A DNA stretch of 64,000 bases. Source: Rhabditoides inermis. Its lineage: Eukaryota > Nematoda > Chromadorea > Rhabditida > Rhabditidae. This document shows positions 23,201 through 34,446 of the stretch, one piece after another. The DNA lies in NCBI GenBank assembly GCA_963966185.1, contig CAWZYM010000410.1, forward strand, positions 62,501-126,500, in the 5' to 3' direction. Under the pieces are notes generated by a model. The model did not search any database, had not been told where the DNA came from, and saw nothing but the letters and a program-made list of their open reading frames with translations. Both the position numbers and the translations under genes were made by a program. Each line of letters begins with the position of its first letter. Position 1 is the first letter of the stretch.

Positions 23201-23887
23201 TATCAGTAGCTGGTTGACAATGATTAGTTATCACGGATCCAATATTATAAAGTCTCTACTATCGCCTTTGATCACAGACAGCCGCTCCGCGCGTTTCAGC
23301 GGTCAAGTTCTATCAGTAGCTGGTTGACAATGATTAGTTATCACGGATCTAATATTATAAAATCTCTACTCTCGCCTTTGATAAAATCTCTACTCTCGCC
23401 ACAGACAGCCGCTTCGCGCGCCTCAGCGGTCAAATTCTATCAGTAGCTGGTTGACAATGATTAGTTATCACGGATCCAATATTATAAAATCTCTACTCTC
23501 GCCTTTGATCACAGACAGCCGTTCCGCGCGCCTCAGCGGTCAAATTCTATCAGTAGCTGGTTGACAATGATTAGTTATCACGGATCTAATATTATAAAAT
23601 CTCTACTCTCGCCTTTGATCACAGACAGCCGCTTCGCGCGCCTCAGCGGTCAAATTCTATCAGTAGCTGGTTGACAATGATTAGTTATCACGGATCCAAT
23701 ATTATAAAATCTCTACTCTCGCCTTTGATCACAGACAGCCGTTCCGCGCGCCTCAGCGGTCAAATTCTATCAGTAGCTGGTTGACAATTATTAGTTATCA
23801 CGGATCTAATATTATAAAATATCTACTCTCGCCTACGATCATAGACAGCCGCTCCGCGCGCCTCCGCGGTCAAATTCTATCAGTAGA
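20290..23887 (+). repeat. satB array with higher-order repeats (~32 monomers)
   Basis: 110-bp monomer: TCAGTAGCTGGTTGACAATG, ATTAGTTATCACGGATCTAA, TATTATAAAATCTCTACTCT, CGCCTTTGATCACAGACAGC, CGCTCCGCGCGCCTCAGCGG, TCAAATTCTA. A marked variant (an inserted GATAAAATCTCTACTCTCGC) occurs at 20694, 21151, 21945, 22402, 22923 and 23380, giving spacings 457, 794, 457, 521 and 457. A second variant with an extra GCGGACA recurs with a 1251-bp offset. A 76-codon frame recurs with it and is not a gene. Confidence 0.95.
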
Positions 23888-24027
23888 TCAGTAATTATAA
23901 TAATATATGATACTGATATACATTGATACTGATATGCATTCTTTCCTACTCTCTGATCTTTCACTCTCTCGTATGCACATAGAGGGCGCTCCGGCACACT
24001 CCGCGGTAAAGCCTATCAGAAACTGGT
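23888..24027 (+). repeat. satA remnant between satB and linker
   Basis: One rearranged satA monomer with a local TGATACTGATA duplication, ending in the short GC box CACACTCCGCGGTAAAG. The same junction recurs at 56184 and 62426. Confidence 0.9.
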
Positions 24028-24096
24028 TGACAATTTTTATTTATTAGAGATACAAATATAATTTATAGTTATCACTGGTCTTTTATTATAAAGTCA

Positions 24097-24147
<51 letters not shown>

Positions 24148-24186
24148 GACGAAAGAGAGAGCGAGAGAGAGAAAGACGAAAGAGAG

Positions 24187-24218
<32 letters not shown>

Positions 24219-24294
24219 CAAGAGAGGGAGAGAGGGAGAGAGGGAGAGAAAGAGAGAAAGAGAGGTGAGAAAAGGAATTGGATGAAAAAAGGAG
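24028..24294 (+). repeat. Linker L with GA tracts
   Basis: GAAACTGGTTGACAATTTTT-type linker, then GA tract with GACGAAAG interruptions and GGGAGAGA repeats. Confidence 0.9.
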
Positions 24295-25184
24295 GTTACA
24301 TAGTATTTCGCCTCGCCTCACTTCCCTGATTGAATATAGAATGGCGTGAGTGCATATAGTAATGTTTTATTGTATGTGCTCAGAAAATAAAAGTTGCACA
24401 GTTTGTTGGAGTGTGGTGAGCTGTTTCGTAGTGCGTGGTGATGTTCTCGCTCATTTGCACAATTGACTGTCTTTTTCTCTGACATCAGACAGACTGGCAG
24501 CTGGCGCACTCTCACCTCGCCACACTCTCTCGTCGCGGGGCAATAAAGTGGCGTCGATTAGAGGAATTTAATTGATAGCGGGCGTCAGAGGTCACAAAAA
24601 GATGCAAATTTTGGTAGAAGTGTAGTGGCCACCTATTTGTATGTTGTAGTAAAGGGAGATCTGACACGGTTGCCTAGTTTTCTTGATCAGCCCGCGACAA
24701 CTGTTTGATGTCGCCTCACCTCGATTAAATCACTTCGTGAAAAGAAACCAGGAGGAGTTATAAAAAGATTACGGGCCAATTTGTAGGTGAGGGAGTGTAG
24801 AGGAGTGACGTCGAAACCGTTTTTCGATAGCTGAAGTCTGCGATTCGCAGTACTCGTTCTTGTAAGGCCTACTCGATGCAACCGTTCAACGACCTAACCG
24901 TCTCTTCATCTGACACACTATTTCGCTCTTTTTTCTGTCTGACTCTCTCTGATTACGCGCTGTTTCGTCGAATTTTCTTTAAGGCTTATAGCTCCGCGGA
25001 TATGAGAGATAAAGGGCTGAAAATTGGAATCCTGCATCTCGGGACCGAGACCATCGGATCGATGTCACGTTTGGCTAGATAGGAGTAGTGGGTGGCGCGG
25101 TAGAGCGATGGACGGACGGACAAAAAGTGCGGAAACCATAGGGCATTTGACACTTACACCCGACTAGCGCGCTTCGCGCGCTAG
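24295..25184 (+). repeat. Module M6 (full)
   Basis: Full module of the subtype shared with M14 and M15 ('ggagatctgacacgg', 'cttgatcagcccgcg', 'gggccaatttgtagg'). Tail GACGGACGGACAAAAAGTGC; terminal hairpin 25164-25184. Confidence 0.95.
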
Positions 25185-25438
25185 AAATATAGGTATAAAA
25201 TAGAGGAGAAAATTATCTATCGATTGATATATAGATTGACTTGATATGTGCTCTAGAAGTGCTATTAGGAACTGTGCTATAAGTGCTGTTGTCAGTCTAC
25301 CAGTAGATGACTTTTTATTTATTTACTTCCCCATTTTTTTAATTTTCAGTAATTTTAATTAATTAGAAATAGTCACAGTCTATCTGGTTGATAGTATCTG
25401 CTTGACTGCTTTTTTACAGATGTTATATACTATGCTCA
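25185..25438 (+). repeat. Spacer S6
   Basis: S variant with 'gctctagaagtgctattaggaa'. It differs from the spacer after M15, although M6 and M15 are nearly identical up to the hairpin. Confidence 0.9.
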
Positions 25439-26713
25439 TAAAAGGCGCTTCGGCACGCTCCGCGGTCATAGCCTATCAGTAGATCAGTAATTATAATAAT
25501 ATATTGATCACTGATACTGATATATATTTTCTCCTACTCTCTGATATTTTACTCTCTCGTATGCACATAAAGGGAGCTCCGGCACGCACCGCGCGCCTCC
25601 GCGGTAAAAAAGCCTATCAGTAATCAGTGGCTTAGTAATATAAATAATAATATTTTGATTACTGATACTGAAATGCATTTTCTCTGACTCTCGGATCTTT
25701 CATTTTCTCGTGTGCACATAGATGGCGCTCCGGCACGCCTCGCGCGCCTCCGCGGTGAAAAAGCCTATCAGTTATCAGTAAATCAGTAATATAAATAATA
25801 ATTTTTGATCACTGATACTGATATGCATTTTCTTCTACTCTCTGATATTTTACTCTCTCGTATGCACATAGAGGGCGCTCCGGCACGCTTCGCGCGCCTC
25901 CGCGGTCAAAGTCGATCAGTAGATCAGTAATTATAATAATACATTGATCACTGATACTGATATGCATTTTCTCCGACTCTCTGATCTTTCACTATCTCGT
26001 ATGCACATAGAAAGCGCTTCGGCACGCTTCGCGCGCCTCCGCGGTCAAAGTTGATCAGTAAATCAGTAATAATAAGAATATATTAATCACTGCTACTGAT
26101 ATGAATTTTCTCCGACTCTCTCATCGTTCACTCTCTCGTATGCACATAGAAAGCGCGCCTCCGTGGTCAAAGTGTATCAGTAGATCAGTAAAAATAAGAA
26201 TATATTGATTACTGATACTGATATGCATTTTATCCGACTCTCTGATCGTTCACTCTCTCGTATGTACATAGAATACGCTCCGGCACGCTTCGCGCGCCTC
26301 CGCGGTCAAAGTATATCAGTAGATCAGTAAAAATAAGAATATATTGATCACTGCTGCTGATATTCATTTTCACCGACTTTCTCATCGTTCACTTTCTCGT
26401 ATGCACATAGAAAGCGCTCCGGCACGCTTCGCGCGCCTCCGCGGTCAAAGTATATCAGTAGATCAGTAAAAATAAGAATATATTGATCACTGCTGCTGAT
26501 ATTCATTTTCACCGACTTTCTCATCGTTCACTCTCTCGTATGCACATAGAAAGCGCTCCGGCACGCTTCGCGCGCCTCCGCGGTCAAAGCTGATCAGTAG
26601 ATCAGTAATTATAATAATATACTGATCACTGATACTGATATGCATTCTCTCCTACTCTCTGATCTTTCACTCTCTCGTATGCACATAGAGAGCGCTCCGG
26701 GACACTCCGCGGT
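25439..26713 (+). repeat. satA array 6 (~9 monomers)
   Basis: Heterogeneous monomers. Several at the left end are rearranged (for example AAAAAGCCTATCAGTAATCA). Two neighbouring monomers with CACTGCTGCTGATATTC at about 26340-26530 are near-identical. Confidence 0.9.
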
Positions 26714-26728
26714 AAAATATTATAAAAT

Positions 26729-26763
<35 letters not shown>

Positions 26764-26792
26764 GAAAGAGAGAGCGAGAGAGAGAGAAAGAC

Positions 26793-26827
<35 letters not shown>

Positions 26828-26892
26828 GAAAGAGAGAAAGAGAAAGAGACGAAAAAAGGGGGATGAGAAAAGGAGAGGGATGAGAAAAGAAG
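26714..26892 (+). repeat. Shortened linker and GA tract
   Basis: The short GC box is fused straight to 'atattataaaatataag'; the first ~75 bp of the linker are missing. The same fusion occurs at 40741. GA tract follows to about 26855. Confidence 0.9.
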
Positions 26893-27765
26893 GTTACATA
26901 GTATTTCGCCTCGCCTCACTTCCTGATTGAATATAGAATGTCGTTAGTGCATACAGTTATATTTGTATTGTATTTGCTCAGAATAAAGAATTTGCACAGT
27001 TTGTGGAGTGTGGTGAGCTGTTCCGTAGTGCATGGTGCTGTTCTCGCTCATTTGCACAACTTACTGTTTATTTCTCTAACAGCAGACAGACTGGCAGCTG
27101 GCGCACTCTCACCTCGCCACACTCTCTCGTCGCGGGGCAATAAAACGACGTCGATTAGAGGAATTTAATTGATAGCGAGCGTCAGAGGTCACAAAAAGAT
27201 GCAAATTTTGGTAGAATTGTAGTGGCCACCTATTTGCATGTTGTAGTAAAAGGAGACCTTACACGGTTGCCTAGTTTTCTTAAACAGCCCGCGACAATTG
27301 TTTGGTGTCGCCTCGCCTCGACTAAATCACTTCGTGAAAGAAAACCAGGAGGAGTTATAAAAAGATTACGGGCAGATTTGTAGGTGAGGGAGTGTAGAGG
27401 AGTGACGTCGAAACCGTTTCTCGAAAGATGAAGTCTGCGATTCGCAGTACTCGTTCTTGTAAGGTCTACTCGCCGCAGCCGATTCGTCAGTGACCCGTCT
27501 CCTCGCCTCACACACTATTTCGCCTCTTTTCTGTCTGACTCTCTCTGATTACGCGCTATTTCGTCGGACTTTCTGGAGCTTATAGCTCCGCGGATATGAG
27601 AGATAAAGGGCTGAAAATTGGAATCCTGCATCTCGGGACCGAGACCATCGGATCGATGTCACGTTTGGCTAGATAGGAGTAGTGGGTGGCGCGGTAGAGC
27701 GATGTATGGACAGACACCATAGGGCATTTTACACATACACCCGACTAGCGCGCTTCGCGCGCTAG
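26893..27765 (+). repeat. Module M7 (full)
   Basis: Full module; start variant 'aatgtcgttagtgcatacag', shared with M11. Tail shortened to GATGTATGGACAGACACC. Hairpin 27745-27765. Confidence 0.95.
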
Positions 27766-28155
27766 AAATATAGGTAGAAAATAGAGGAGAAAATTATCTA
27801 TCGATTGAAAAATAGATTGACTTGAAATGTGCTCTGGAAGTGCTATTAGGGTGCTAGAAGTGTTGTTGTCAGAGCCTTCTAAAAATGAGTGATCTTTATT
27901 GTATTTCCTTAATTTATTGAATTACAGTATCATCAAATGTTAGAACAGTGTCAATTTCTAACAGTAGCTAGTTGATAATTTTCGATTCTCGACTGATATT
28001 ATCGTACCTATGCTCAGAGAAGGCGCTCCGAGATGCAGCCGAAGACTATCGGTATATGAGTGATAACTATGTCATTACTAAACTACACTTTCCGTTTCCC
28101 CGCTTCTCTCTCTCTCTCTGTCTCTCTCTGTCTCTCTCTCTCTCTCTCTCTTTGC
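27766..28155 (+). repeat. Spacer S7 (type 2), diverged satA start, CT tract
   Basis: Type 2 spacer ('gccttctaaaaatgagtgat'), diverged GC box GCGCTCCGAGATGCAGCC at about 28023, and CT tract at about 28105-28151. Confidence 0.85.
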
Positions 28156-28438
28156 TCTAGAAGGCGCTCCGGCACGCGCGTGGCACGGCACGCTTCGCGC
28201 GCCTCCGCGGTCAACGTCTATCAGTAGATCAGTAATAATAAGAATATATTGATCACTGTTACTGATATGCATTTTCTCCGACTATCTGATACCTCTCTCG
28301 TATGCACATGGAGGGCGCTCCGGCACGCTCCGCGCGCCTCCGCGTTAAAACTCTATCAGTAGATCAGTAATTATAATAATACATTGATCACTGATACAGA
28401 TATGCATTTTCTTATACTCTGATCTTTCACTTTCTCGT
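28156..28438 (+). repeat. satA array 7 (2 monomers)
   Basis: Two monomers ending CTTTCTCGTCATAAAATAAC, a satA-to-satB junction that recurs almost base for base at 53083. Confidence 0.9.
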
Positions 28439-29496
28439 CATAAAATAACTACTCTACGATCACAGATAGCCGCTCCGCGCGCCTCCGCGGTCAAATTCTA
28501 TCAGTAGCTGGTTGACAATGATTAGTTATCACTGATCTAATATTATAAAATCTCTACTCTCGCCTATGATCATAGACATCCGCTCCGCGCGCCTCCGCGG
28601 TCAAATTCTATCAGTAGCTGGTTGACAATGATTAGTTATCACGGATCTAATATTATAAAATCTCTACTCTCGCCTATGATCATAGACATCCGCTCCGCGC
28701 GCCTCCGCGGTCAAATTCTATCAGTAGCTGGTTGACAATGATTAGTTATCACGGATCTAATATTATAAAATCTCTACTCTCGCCTATGATCATAGACAGC
28801 TGCTCCGCGCGCCTCAACGGTCAAATTCTATCAGTAGCTGGTTGACAATTATTAGTTATCACGGATCTAATATTATAAAAACTCTACTCTCGCCTATGAT
28901 CATAGACAGCCGCTCCGCGCGCCTCCGCGGTCAAATTCTATCAGTAGCTGGTTGACAATGATTAGTTATTACGGATCTAATATTATAAAATATCTACTTT
29001 CGCCTATGATCATAGACAGCCGCTCCGCGCGTCTCTGCGGTCAAATTCTATCAGTAGCTGGTTGACAATGATTAGTTATCACGGATCTAATATTATAAAA
29101 TATTTACTCTCGCCTATAATCATAGATAGCTGCTCCGCGCGTCTCTGCGGTCAAATTCTATCAGTAGCTGGTTGACAATGGTTAGTTATCACAGATCTAA
29201 TATTATAAAATATCTACTCTCGCCTATTATCATAGACATCCGCTCCGCGCGCCTTCGCGGTCAAATTCTATCAGTAGCTGGTTGACAATGATTAGTTATC
29301 ACGGATATAATATTGTAAAATATCTACTCTCGCCTATGATCATAGACAGCTGCTCCGCGCGTCTCTGCGGTCAAATTCTATCAGTAGCTGGTTGACAATG
29401 ATTAGTTATCACGGATATAATTTTGTAAAATATTTACTCTTGCCTATAATCATAGATAGCCGCTTCGCGCGCATCAGCGGTCAAATCTTGTCAGTA
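28439..29496 (+). repeat. satB array (~10 monomers, CCTATGATCATAGACA subtype)
   Basis: 110-bp monomers with ATGATCATAGACAGCC in place of TTTGATCACAGACAGCC. No higher-order variant with GATAAAATCTC is present. The monomers are more diverged from one another than in the 20-24 kb array. Confidence 0.95.
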
Positions 29497-29655
29497 GCTG
29501 GTTGACAATCATTATTTATTTTAGATACGAGTAGACTTTATAGTTATCACTGATCGAATATTATAAAATTCATGAAAGAAAGACAGATAGATAGAAAGAG
29601 AGAGAGAGAGAGAGAGAGATAGATAGACGAAAAAAGAGAGATGATAAAATGAGGT
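29497..29655 (+). repeat. Linker L with short GATA/GA tract
   Basis: Linker GCTGGTTGACAATCATTATT, then a mixed AGATAGATAGA/GA tract of about 50 bp, the shortest tract upstream of any module. Confidence 0.85.
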
Positions 29656-30517
29656 GGTATTTCGCCTCGCCTCACTTCCCTGTTTGAACATACAATGACG
29701 TGAGTGCATAATGTTTTATTGTATGTGCTCAGAAAATAAAATTTGCACAGTTTGTTGGAGTGTGGTGAGCTGTTTCGTAGTGCGTGGTGATGTTCTCGCT
29801 CATTTGCACATTTGACTGTCTCTTTCTCTAACAGCAGACAGACTGGCAGCTGGCGCACTCTCACCTCGCCACACTCTCTCGTCGCGTGGCAATAAAGTGG
29901 CGTCGATTAGAGGAATTTAATTGATAGCGGGCGTCAGAGGTCACAAAAAGATGCAAATTTTGGTAGAAGTGTAGTGGCCACCTATTTGCATGTTGTAGTA
30001 AAGGGAGACCTTACACGATTGCCTAGTTTTCTTGAACAGCCCGCGACAACTGTTTGGTGTCGCCTCGCCTCGACTAAATCACTTCGTGAAAGGAAACCAG
30101 GAGGGGTTATAAAAAGATTACGGGCCAATTTGTAGGTGAGGGAGTGTAGAGGAGTGACGTCGAAACCGTTTTTCGATAGCTGAAGTCTGCGATCCGCAGT
30201 GCTCGTTCTTGTAAGGTCTACTCGCCACAGCCGATTCGTCAGTGACCCGTCTCCTCGCCTCACACACTATTTCGCCTGTTTTCTGTCTGACTCTCTCGGA
30301 TTACGCGCTATTTCGTCGGACCTTCTTGAGCTTATAGCTCCGCGGATATGAAAGATAACGAGCTGAAAATTGGAATCCTGCATCTCGGGACCGAGACCAT
30401 CGGATCGAGGTCACGTTTGGCTAGATAGGAGTAGTGGGTGGCGCGGTAGAGCGATGTATGGACAGACACCATAGGGCATTTTACACATACTAGCGACTAG
30501 CGCGCTTCGCGCGCTAG
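29656..30517 (+). repeat. Module M8 (full)
   Basis: Full module. It starts abruptly at 'gtatttcgcctcgcc' without TACATAGT. Tail GATGTATGGACAGACACC, like M7. Hairpin 30497-30517. Confidence 0.95.
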
Positions 30518-30766
30518 AAATATAGGTCTAAAACAGAGGAGAAAATTATCTATCGATTGATATATAGATTGACTTGATATGTGCTTTGGAAGTGCTATTA
30601 GGAGCTGTGCTAGATGTGCTGTTGTCAGTCTTCCAGTAGATGACTGATCTTTATTTATTTCCCTATTTTTTTTATTTTCAGTAATTTTAAATAATTAGAA
30701 AGCGTCACAGTCTATCTGGTTGATAGTATCTGGTTGACTGCTTTTCTACAGGTGTATTTACTATGC
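30518..30766 (+). repeat. Spacer S8
   Basis: S of the 'cttccagtagatgactgatc' type, ending at GCTCATAGAATGCGC. Confidence 0.9.
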
Positions 30767-31780
30767 TCATAGAATGCGCTCCGGCACGCTCCGCTGTCAG
30801 AGCCTATCAGTAGATCACTGATCAGTAATTATAACAATACATCGATCACTGATACTGATATGCATTTTCTCCGACTCTCTGATTTTTTACTCTTTCGTAT
30901 GCACATAGAGGGCGCTCCGGCACGCTTCGCGCGCCTCCGCGGTCAAAGCCGATCAGTAGAACAGTAATTATAATAATACATTGATCACTGATACTGATAT
31001 GCATTCTCTCCTACTCTCTGATTGTTCACTTTCTCGTATGCACTCAGAGGGCGCTCCGGCACGCTTCGCGCGCCTCCGCGGTCAAAGCCGATCAGTAAAT
31101 AAGTAATTACAGTAATATACTGATCACTGATACTGATATGCCTTCTCTCCTACTTTCTGATCTTTCACTTTCTCGTACGCACACAGAAAGCGGTCCGGCA
31201 CGCTTCGCGCGCCTCCGCGGTTAAAGCTGATCAGTAGATCAGTTATTATAATAATATACTGGTCACTGATACTGATATGCATTCTTTCCTACTATCTGAT
31301 CTTTCACTTTCTCGTATGCACATAGAAAGCGCTCCGGCACGCTTCGCGCGCCTCCGCGGTCAAAGTCGATCAGTAGATCAGTAATTATAATAATATATTA
31401 ATCACTGATACTGATATACAATCTCTTTTACTCTCTGATCTTTTACTCTTTCGTATGACATAGAAGGCGCTCCGGCACGCTTCGCGCGCCTCCGCGGTCA
31501 AAGCCGATCAGTAGATCAGTAATTATAACCAAACATTGATCACTGATAGTGATATACATTTTTTCCGACTCTCTGATCTTTTACTCTCTCGTATGCACTT
31601 AGAGGGCGCTCCGGCACACTTCGCGCGCCTCCGCGGTCAAAGCCGATCAGTAGATCAGTAATTATAATAATATATTGATCACTGATACTGATATGCATTA
31701 TCTCCTACTCTCTGATCTTTCAATCTCTCGTGTGCACATAGAGGGCGCTTCGGCACACTCCATGGTAAAAGCCTATCAGT
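30767..31780 (+). repeat. satA array 8 (~7 monomers)
   Basis: CACTGATACTG subtype throughout, 137-139-bp period, ending in the short GC box ('cactccatggtaaaag'). Confidence 0.95.
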
Positions 31781-31915
31781 AGCTGGTTGACAATTATTAT
31801 TTATTATAGATCCAAGTATAATTTATAGTTATCACTGGTCTAATATTATAAAATATAAGAGAGAGAGATAGAGAGAGGAAGAGAGGGAGAGGGAGAGAGA
31901 GACGAAAGAGAGAGA

Positions 31916-31966
<51 letters not shown>

Positions 31967-32014
31967 GAAAAAGGGAGGGATGAGAAAAGGAATTTGATTA
32001 GAAAAGGAGGTGGT
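31781..32014 (+). repeat. Linker L with GA tract
   Basis: Single linker copy, GA tract at about 31857-31965 with GACGAAAG interruption, then 'gaaaaggaggtggtac'. Confidence 0.9.
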
Positions 32015-32901
32015 ACTACAAAGTATTTCGCTTCGCCTCATTTCCCTGATTGAGCATACAATGACGTGAGTGCATATAGTAATGTTTTATTGTATGTGCT
32101 CAGAAAATAGAAATCGCACAGTTTGATGGAGTGTGGTGAGCTGTTTCGTAGTGCATGGTGATGTTCTCGCTCATTTGCACAATTTACTGTTTCTTTCTCT
32201 AACAGCAGACAGACTGGCAGCTGGCGCACTCTCACCTCGCCACACTCTCTCGTCGCGGGGCAATAAAACGACGTCGATTAGAGGAATTCAATTGATAGCG
32301 GGCGTCAGAGGTCATAAAAAGATGCAAATTTTGGTAGAAGTGTAGTGGCCACCTATATGCATGTTGTAGTGAAGGGAGACCTTACACGGTTGCCTAGTTT
32401 TCTTGAACAGCCCGCGACAATTGTTTGGTGTCGCCTCGCCTCGATTAAATCACTTCGTGAAAGGAAACCAGGAGGAGTTATAAAAAGATTACGGGCAGAT
32501 TTGTAGATTAGGAAGTTTAGAGGTGTGACGTCAAAACCGTTTCTCGAAAGCTGGAGTCTGCGATTCGCAGTACTCGTTCTTGTAAAGCCTACTCGATGCA
32601 ACCGTTCAACCACCTACCCGTCTCCTCGCCTCACATACTATTTCGCTGCTTTTCTGTCTGACGCTCTCTGATTACGCGCTATTTCGTCGGACTTTGTCGA
32701 GCTTATAGCTCCGCGGATATGAGAGATATGATAACATAAAGATTTTGGGAGCATCTCCAGACCGAGGGCTTTACAGCCATACCAAATTTAGCCGGATCCA
32801 TGCATCGGTGGCCTTTGTGGAGCCATGTATGGACGGACACCATAGGGCATTTTACACATACAGGCGCAGCGGCGCTGCGACTAGCGCGCTTCGCGCGCTA
32901 G
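32015..32901 (+). repeat. Module M9 with divergent 3' segment
   Basis: Standard up to CGCGGATATGAGAGAT at about 32727. From there to about 32822 the usual 'gggctgaaaattggaatcct' segment is replaced by a different or strongly diverged one ('gattttgggagcatctcc', 'gccggatccatgcatcgg'). Tail ATGGACGGACACC, then the extra GGCGCAGCGGCGCTGCG inverted repeat, and the terminal hairpin at 32881-32901. Confidence 0.95.
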
Positions 32902-33022
32902 AAATATAGGTATAAAATAGAGGAGAAAATTATCTATCGATTGATATATAGATCGACTTGATATGTGCTCTGGAAGTGCTATTAGGAGCTGTGCTAGAAG
33001 CGCTGTTGTCAGTCTTCCAGTA
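32902..33022 (+). repeat. Spacer S9, truncated
   Basis: First ~120 bp of S up to 'gtcagtcttccagta', then an abrupt junction into unrelated sequence U2. Confidence 0.9.
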
Positions 33023-33120
33023 CACAATTTTGTATACATAATGAGAAAAGCATTCCGCATCGATCTGCGTTTACAGAATTTTGAAATTTTGATTTTGATT
33101 TTTTTCGGGCTCACACCCTG

Positions 33121-33215
33121 TGGGACCGGCGGTCCCACTGAGTGTCCCCGGTGTGGGACCGTGTGGGCCCGACGGGCTCACTCTGTGCCCCCGGTGTGGG
33201 ACCGTGTGGGCCCGA
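33121..33215 (+). repeat. GC-rich inverted and direct repeats in U2
   Basis: A TGGGACC - GGC - GGTCCCA hairpin at 33121-33137, then two identical 27-bp copies at 33146-33172 and 33189-33215, each containing GGTGTGGGACCGTGTGGGCC. Composition differs sharply from the AT-rich flanks. Confidence 0.85.
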
Positions 33216-33435
33216 ACACTATATCTTCTTATTTTACTATTTTCATCAAAAACAAACATTACTAACGTTGGAAACATGTTTTGAGCGAAAAATGAAACAT
33301 GTTTCACTCATCACGACATCATGAGTTGACGTCACTTTGCCGTTTCGACAGGTCACACTTTTCCGATTTTGATAAGAATAACTGCTTCCGATTTTTATTG
33401 TTTTGTTTGTGAGCTACATTTGGAGACATAATTTC

Positions 33436-33698
33436 TTATTTGAATTGCATATATGACCCCCGATAAAACGAAGCCCGTTTAGTGCATCCAGTCCCTCCTA
33501 TTGCCATCCAATCGCATATGGCTACTCTGCCTTGAGCGGTTACAGTCTGCTGCGCGACTGCTGGTGTCACTAGGTCAACTTCTGAAAAGACACTCGAAAT
33601 GTCAGAATGCACTTTTGATAAAACACTGATATCATAATCGATTGTGTCTCGTTTTCCGAATCAGGAATATACCATGTTTCATATGGTTCCGATGAAGT
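33436..33698 (-). pseudogene. Possible frameshifted coding fragment, unknown product
   Basis: Minus-strand frame open from 33660 to a TAA at 33436 (74 codons, no early ATG). It reads like a normal soluble protein: SDISSVFSEVDLVTPAV, then AVAQQTVTAQGRVAICDWMA, then IGGTGCTKRASFYRG. A second frame (33698-33570) overlaps its start and also looks protein-like (ETWYIPDSENET). The two would need a 2-nt shift near 33643-33648, where a CA repeat occurs. There is an acceptor-like TTTTCAG at about 33583. I recognise no family. It may be a decayed exon or transposon ORF, or chance. Confidence 0.3.
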
Positions 33699-33781
33699 TC
33701 ACTATATTCCGTTCACTACCCACGCCATCATACAGTACTCACGTGACGCGCATGCATGGATTCCACGAGTGAGCGTGGATA

Positions 33782-33850
<69 letters not shown>
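33782..33850 (+). repeat. (GT)n(GA)n microsatellite
   Basis: Short GT run followed by about 55 bp of GA. Unlike the other GA tracts it is not associated with a linker or module. Confidence 0.95.
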
Positions 33851-33852
<2 letters not shown>

Positions 33853-33938
33853 TGGCGTCCGATCAAAATGGGAACTGCACCACTGAACTTCCCATCTTTC
33901 ACTCCTTATTGTGATAATATTGTGTCAGCATTTTGTTT

Positions 33939-34067
33939 TCATGATTTCCACAACGTTGTCACCCATGAGTCTTTAGCGATGGCGCCACACACTTGCGATG
34001 ACTGCGCAGCTTCTTGCGCAACGAAACCGGCTTGATCAGCGCGGTGCGCCAGCTCCTTCATTATCCA
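33939..34067 (-). pseudogene. Truncated copy of the U1 exon
   Basis: Second copy of the 16809-16910 exon, same open frame from 34067. Identity with the first copy ends at 33980 (GGCGCC). Downstream the frame continues into U2 for about a dozen codons (AKDSWVTTLWKS) and stops at TGA 33939-33941. The donor GAG/GTAAGG is lost. If the first copy is a real exon, this one is broken by the duplication junction. Confidence 0.25.
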
Positions 34068-34446
34068 ACTGAAACACACTACTTCGCAATCACAACTGTA
34101 GGTTGTGAGTGAGCACAATGAAAACTATTATAAAACACGAAGGCGACAAATATAGATCATGGAATAAACAGTCATACAACAACGCGACATACATACGAAC
34201 GGAAAAAAATTCAACAGGAAGTCCTGAGCTAAATGCGAGCCTATGATATAACAAATTATAACAAATGCATACAAAACAAACAGAAAGAATTTCGAAAATT
34301 ATCAAAAAAACAGCTGATGGGAACACCGTACCGCGGGATGGCGGGAAGCCATTGCGAATAGAGCAAAAAAAATCGCGCTCTATCTGTAGATAGAGCGCGA
34401 TAATTTTTTGATCAGAAAATGCTGAGCTAGTTGCGCGCTTAGTATA
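33980..34446. mobile_element. 3' part of insert U1, second copy
   Basis: Matches 16822-17288 at a constant offset of about 17158, with small indels in A runs. Contains the 13-bp hairpin at 34372-34401 and ends at the same AGTATAGAAGGCGCTCC junction to satA. Confidence 0.9.

Larger units (their letters stand above)
33023..33979. other. Low-copy segment U2
   Basis: Single-copy within the window. Contains a GC-rich 43-bp-spaced duplicate at 33146-33215, a hairpin TGGGACC/GGTCCCA at 33121-33137, a CRE palindrome TGACGTCA at 33327-33334, a possible broken coding fragment (33436-33698, minus), and a (GT)n(GA)n microsatellite at about 33782-33850. Confidence 0.6.

Noticed and set aside
24876..25082. 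68-codon plus-strand frame shared by five modules
   Set aside because: Open in only a minority of modules and overlapping other open frames on the opposite strand; no domain.
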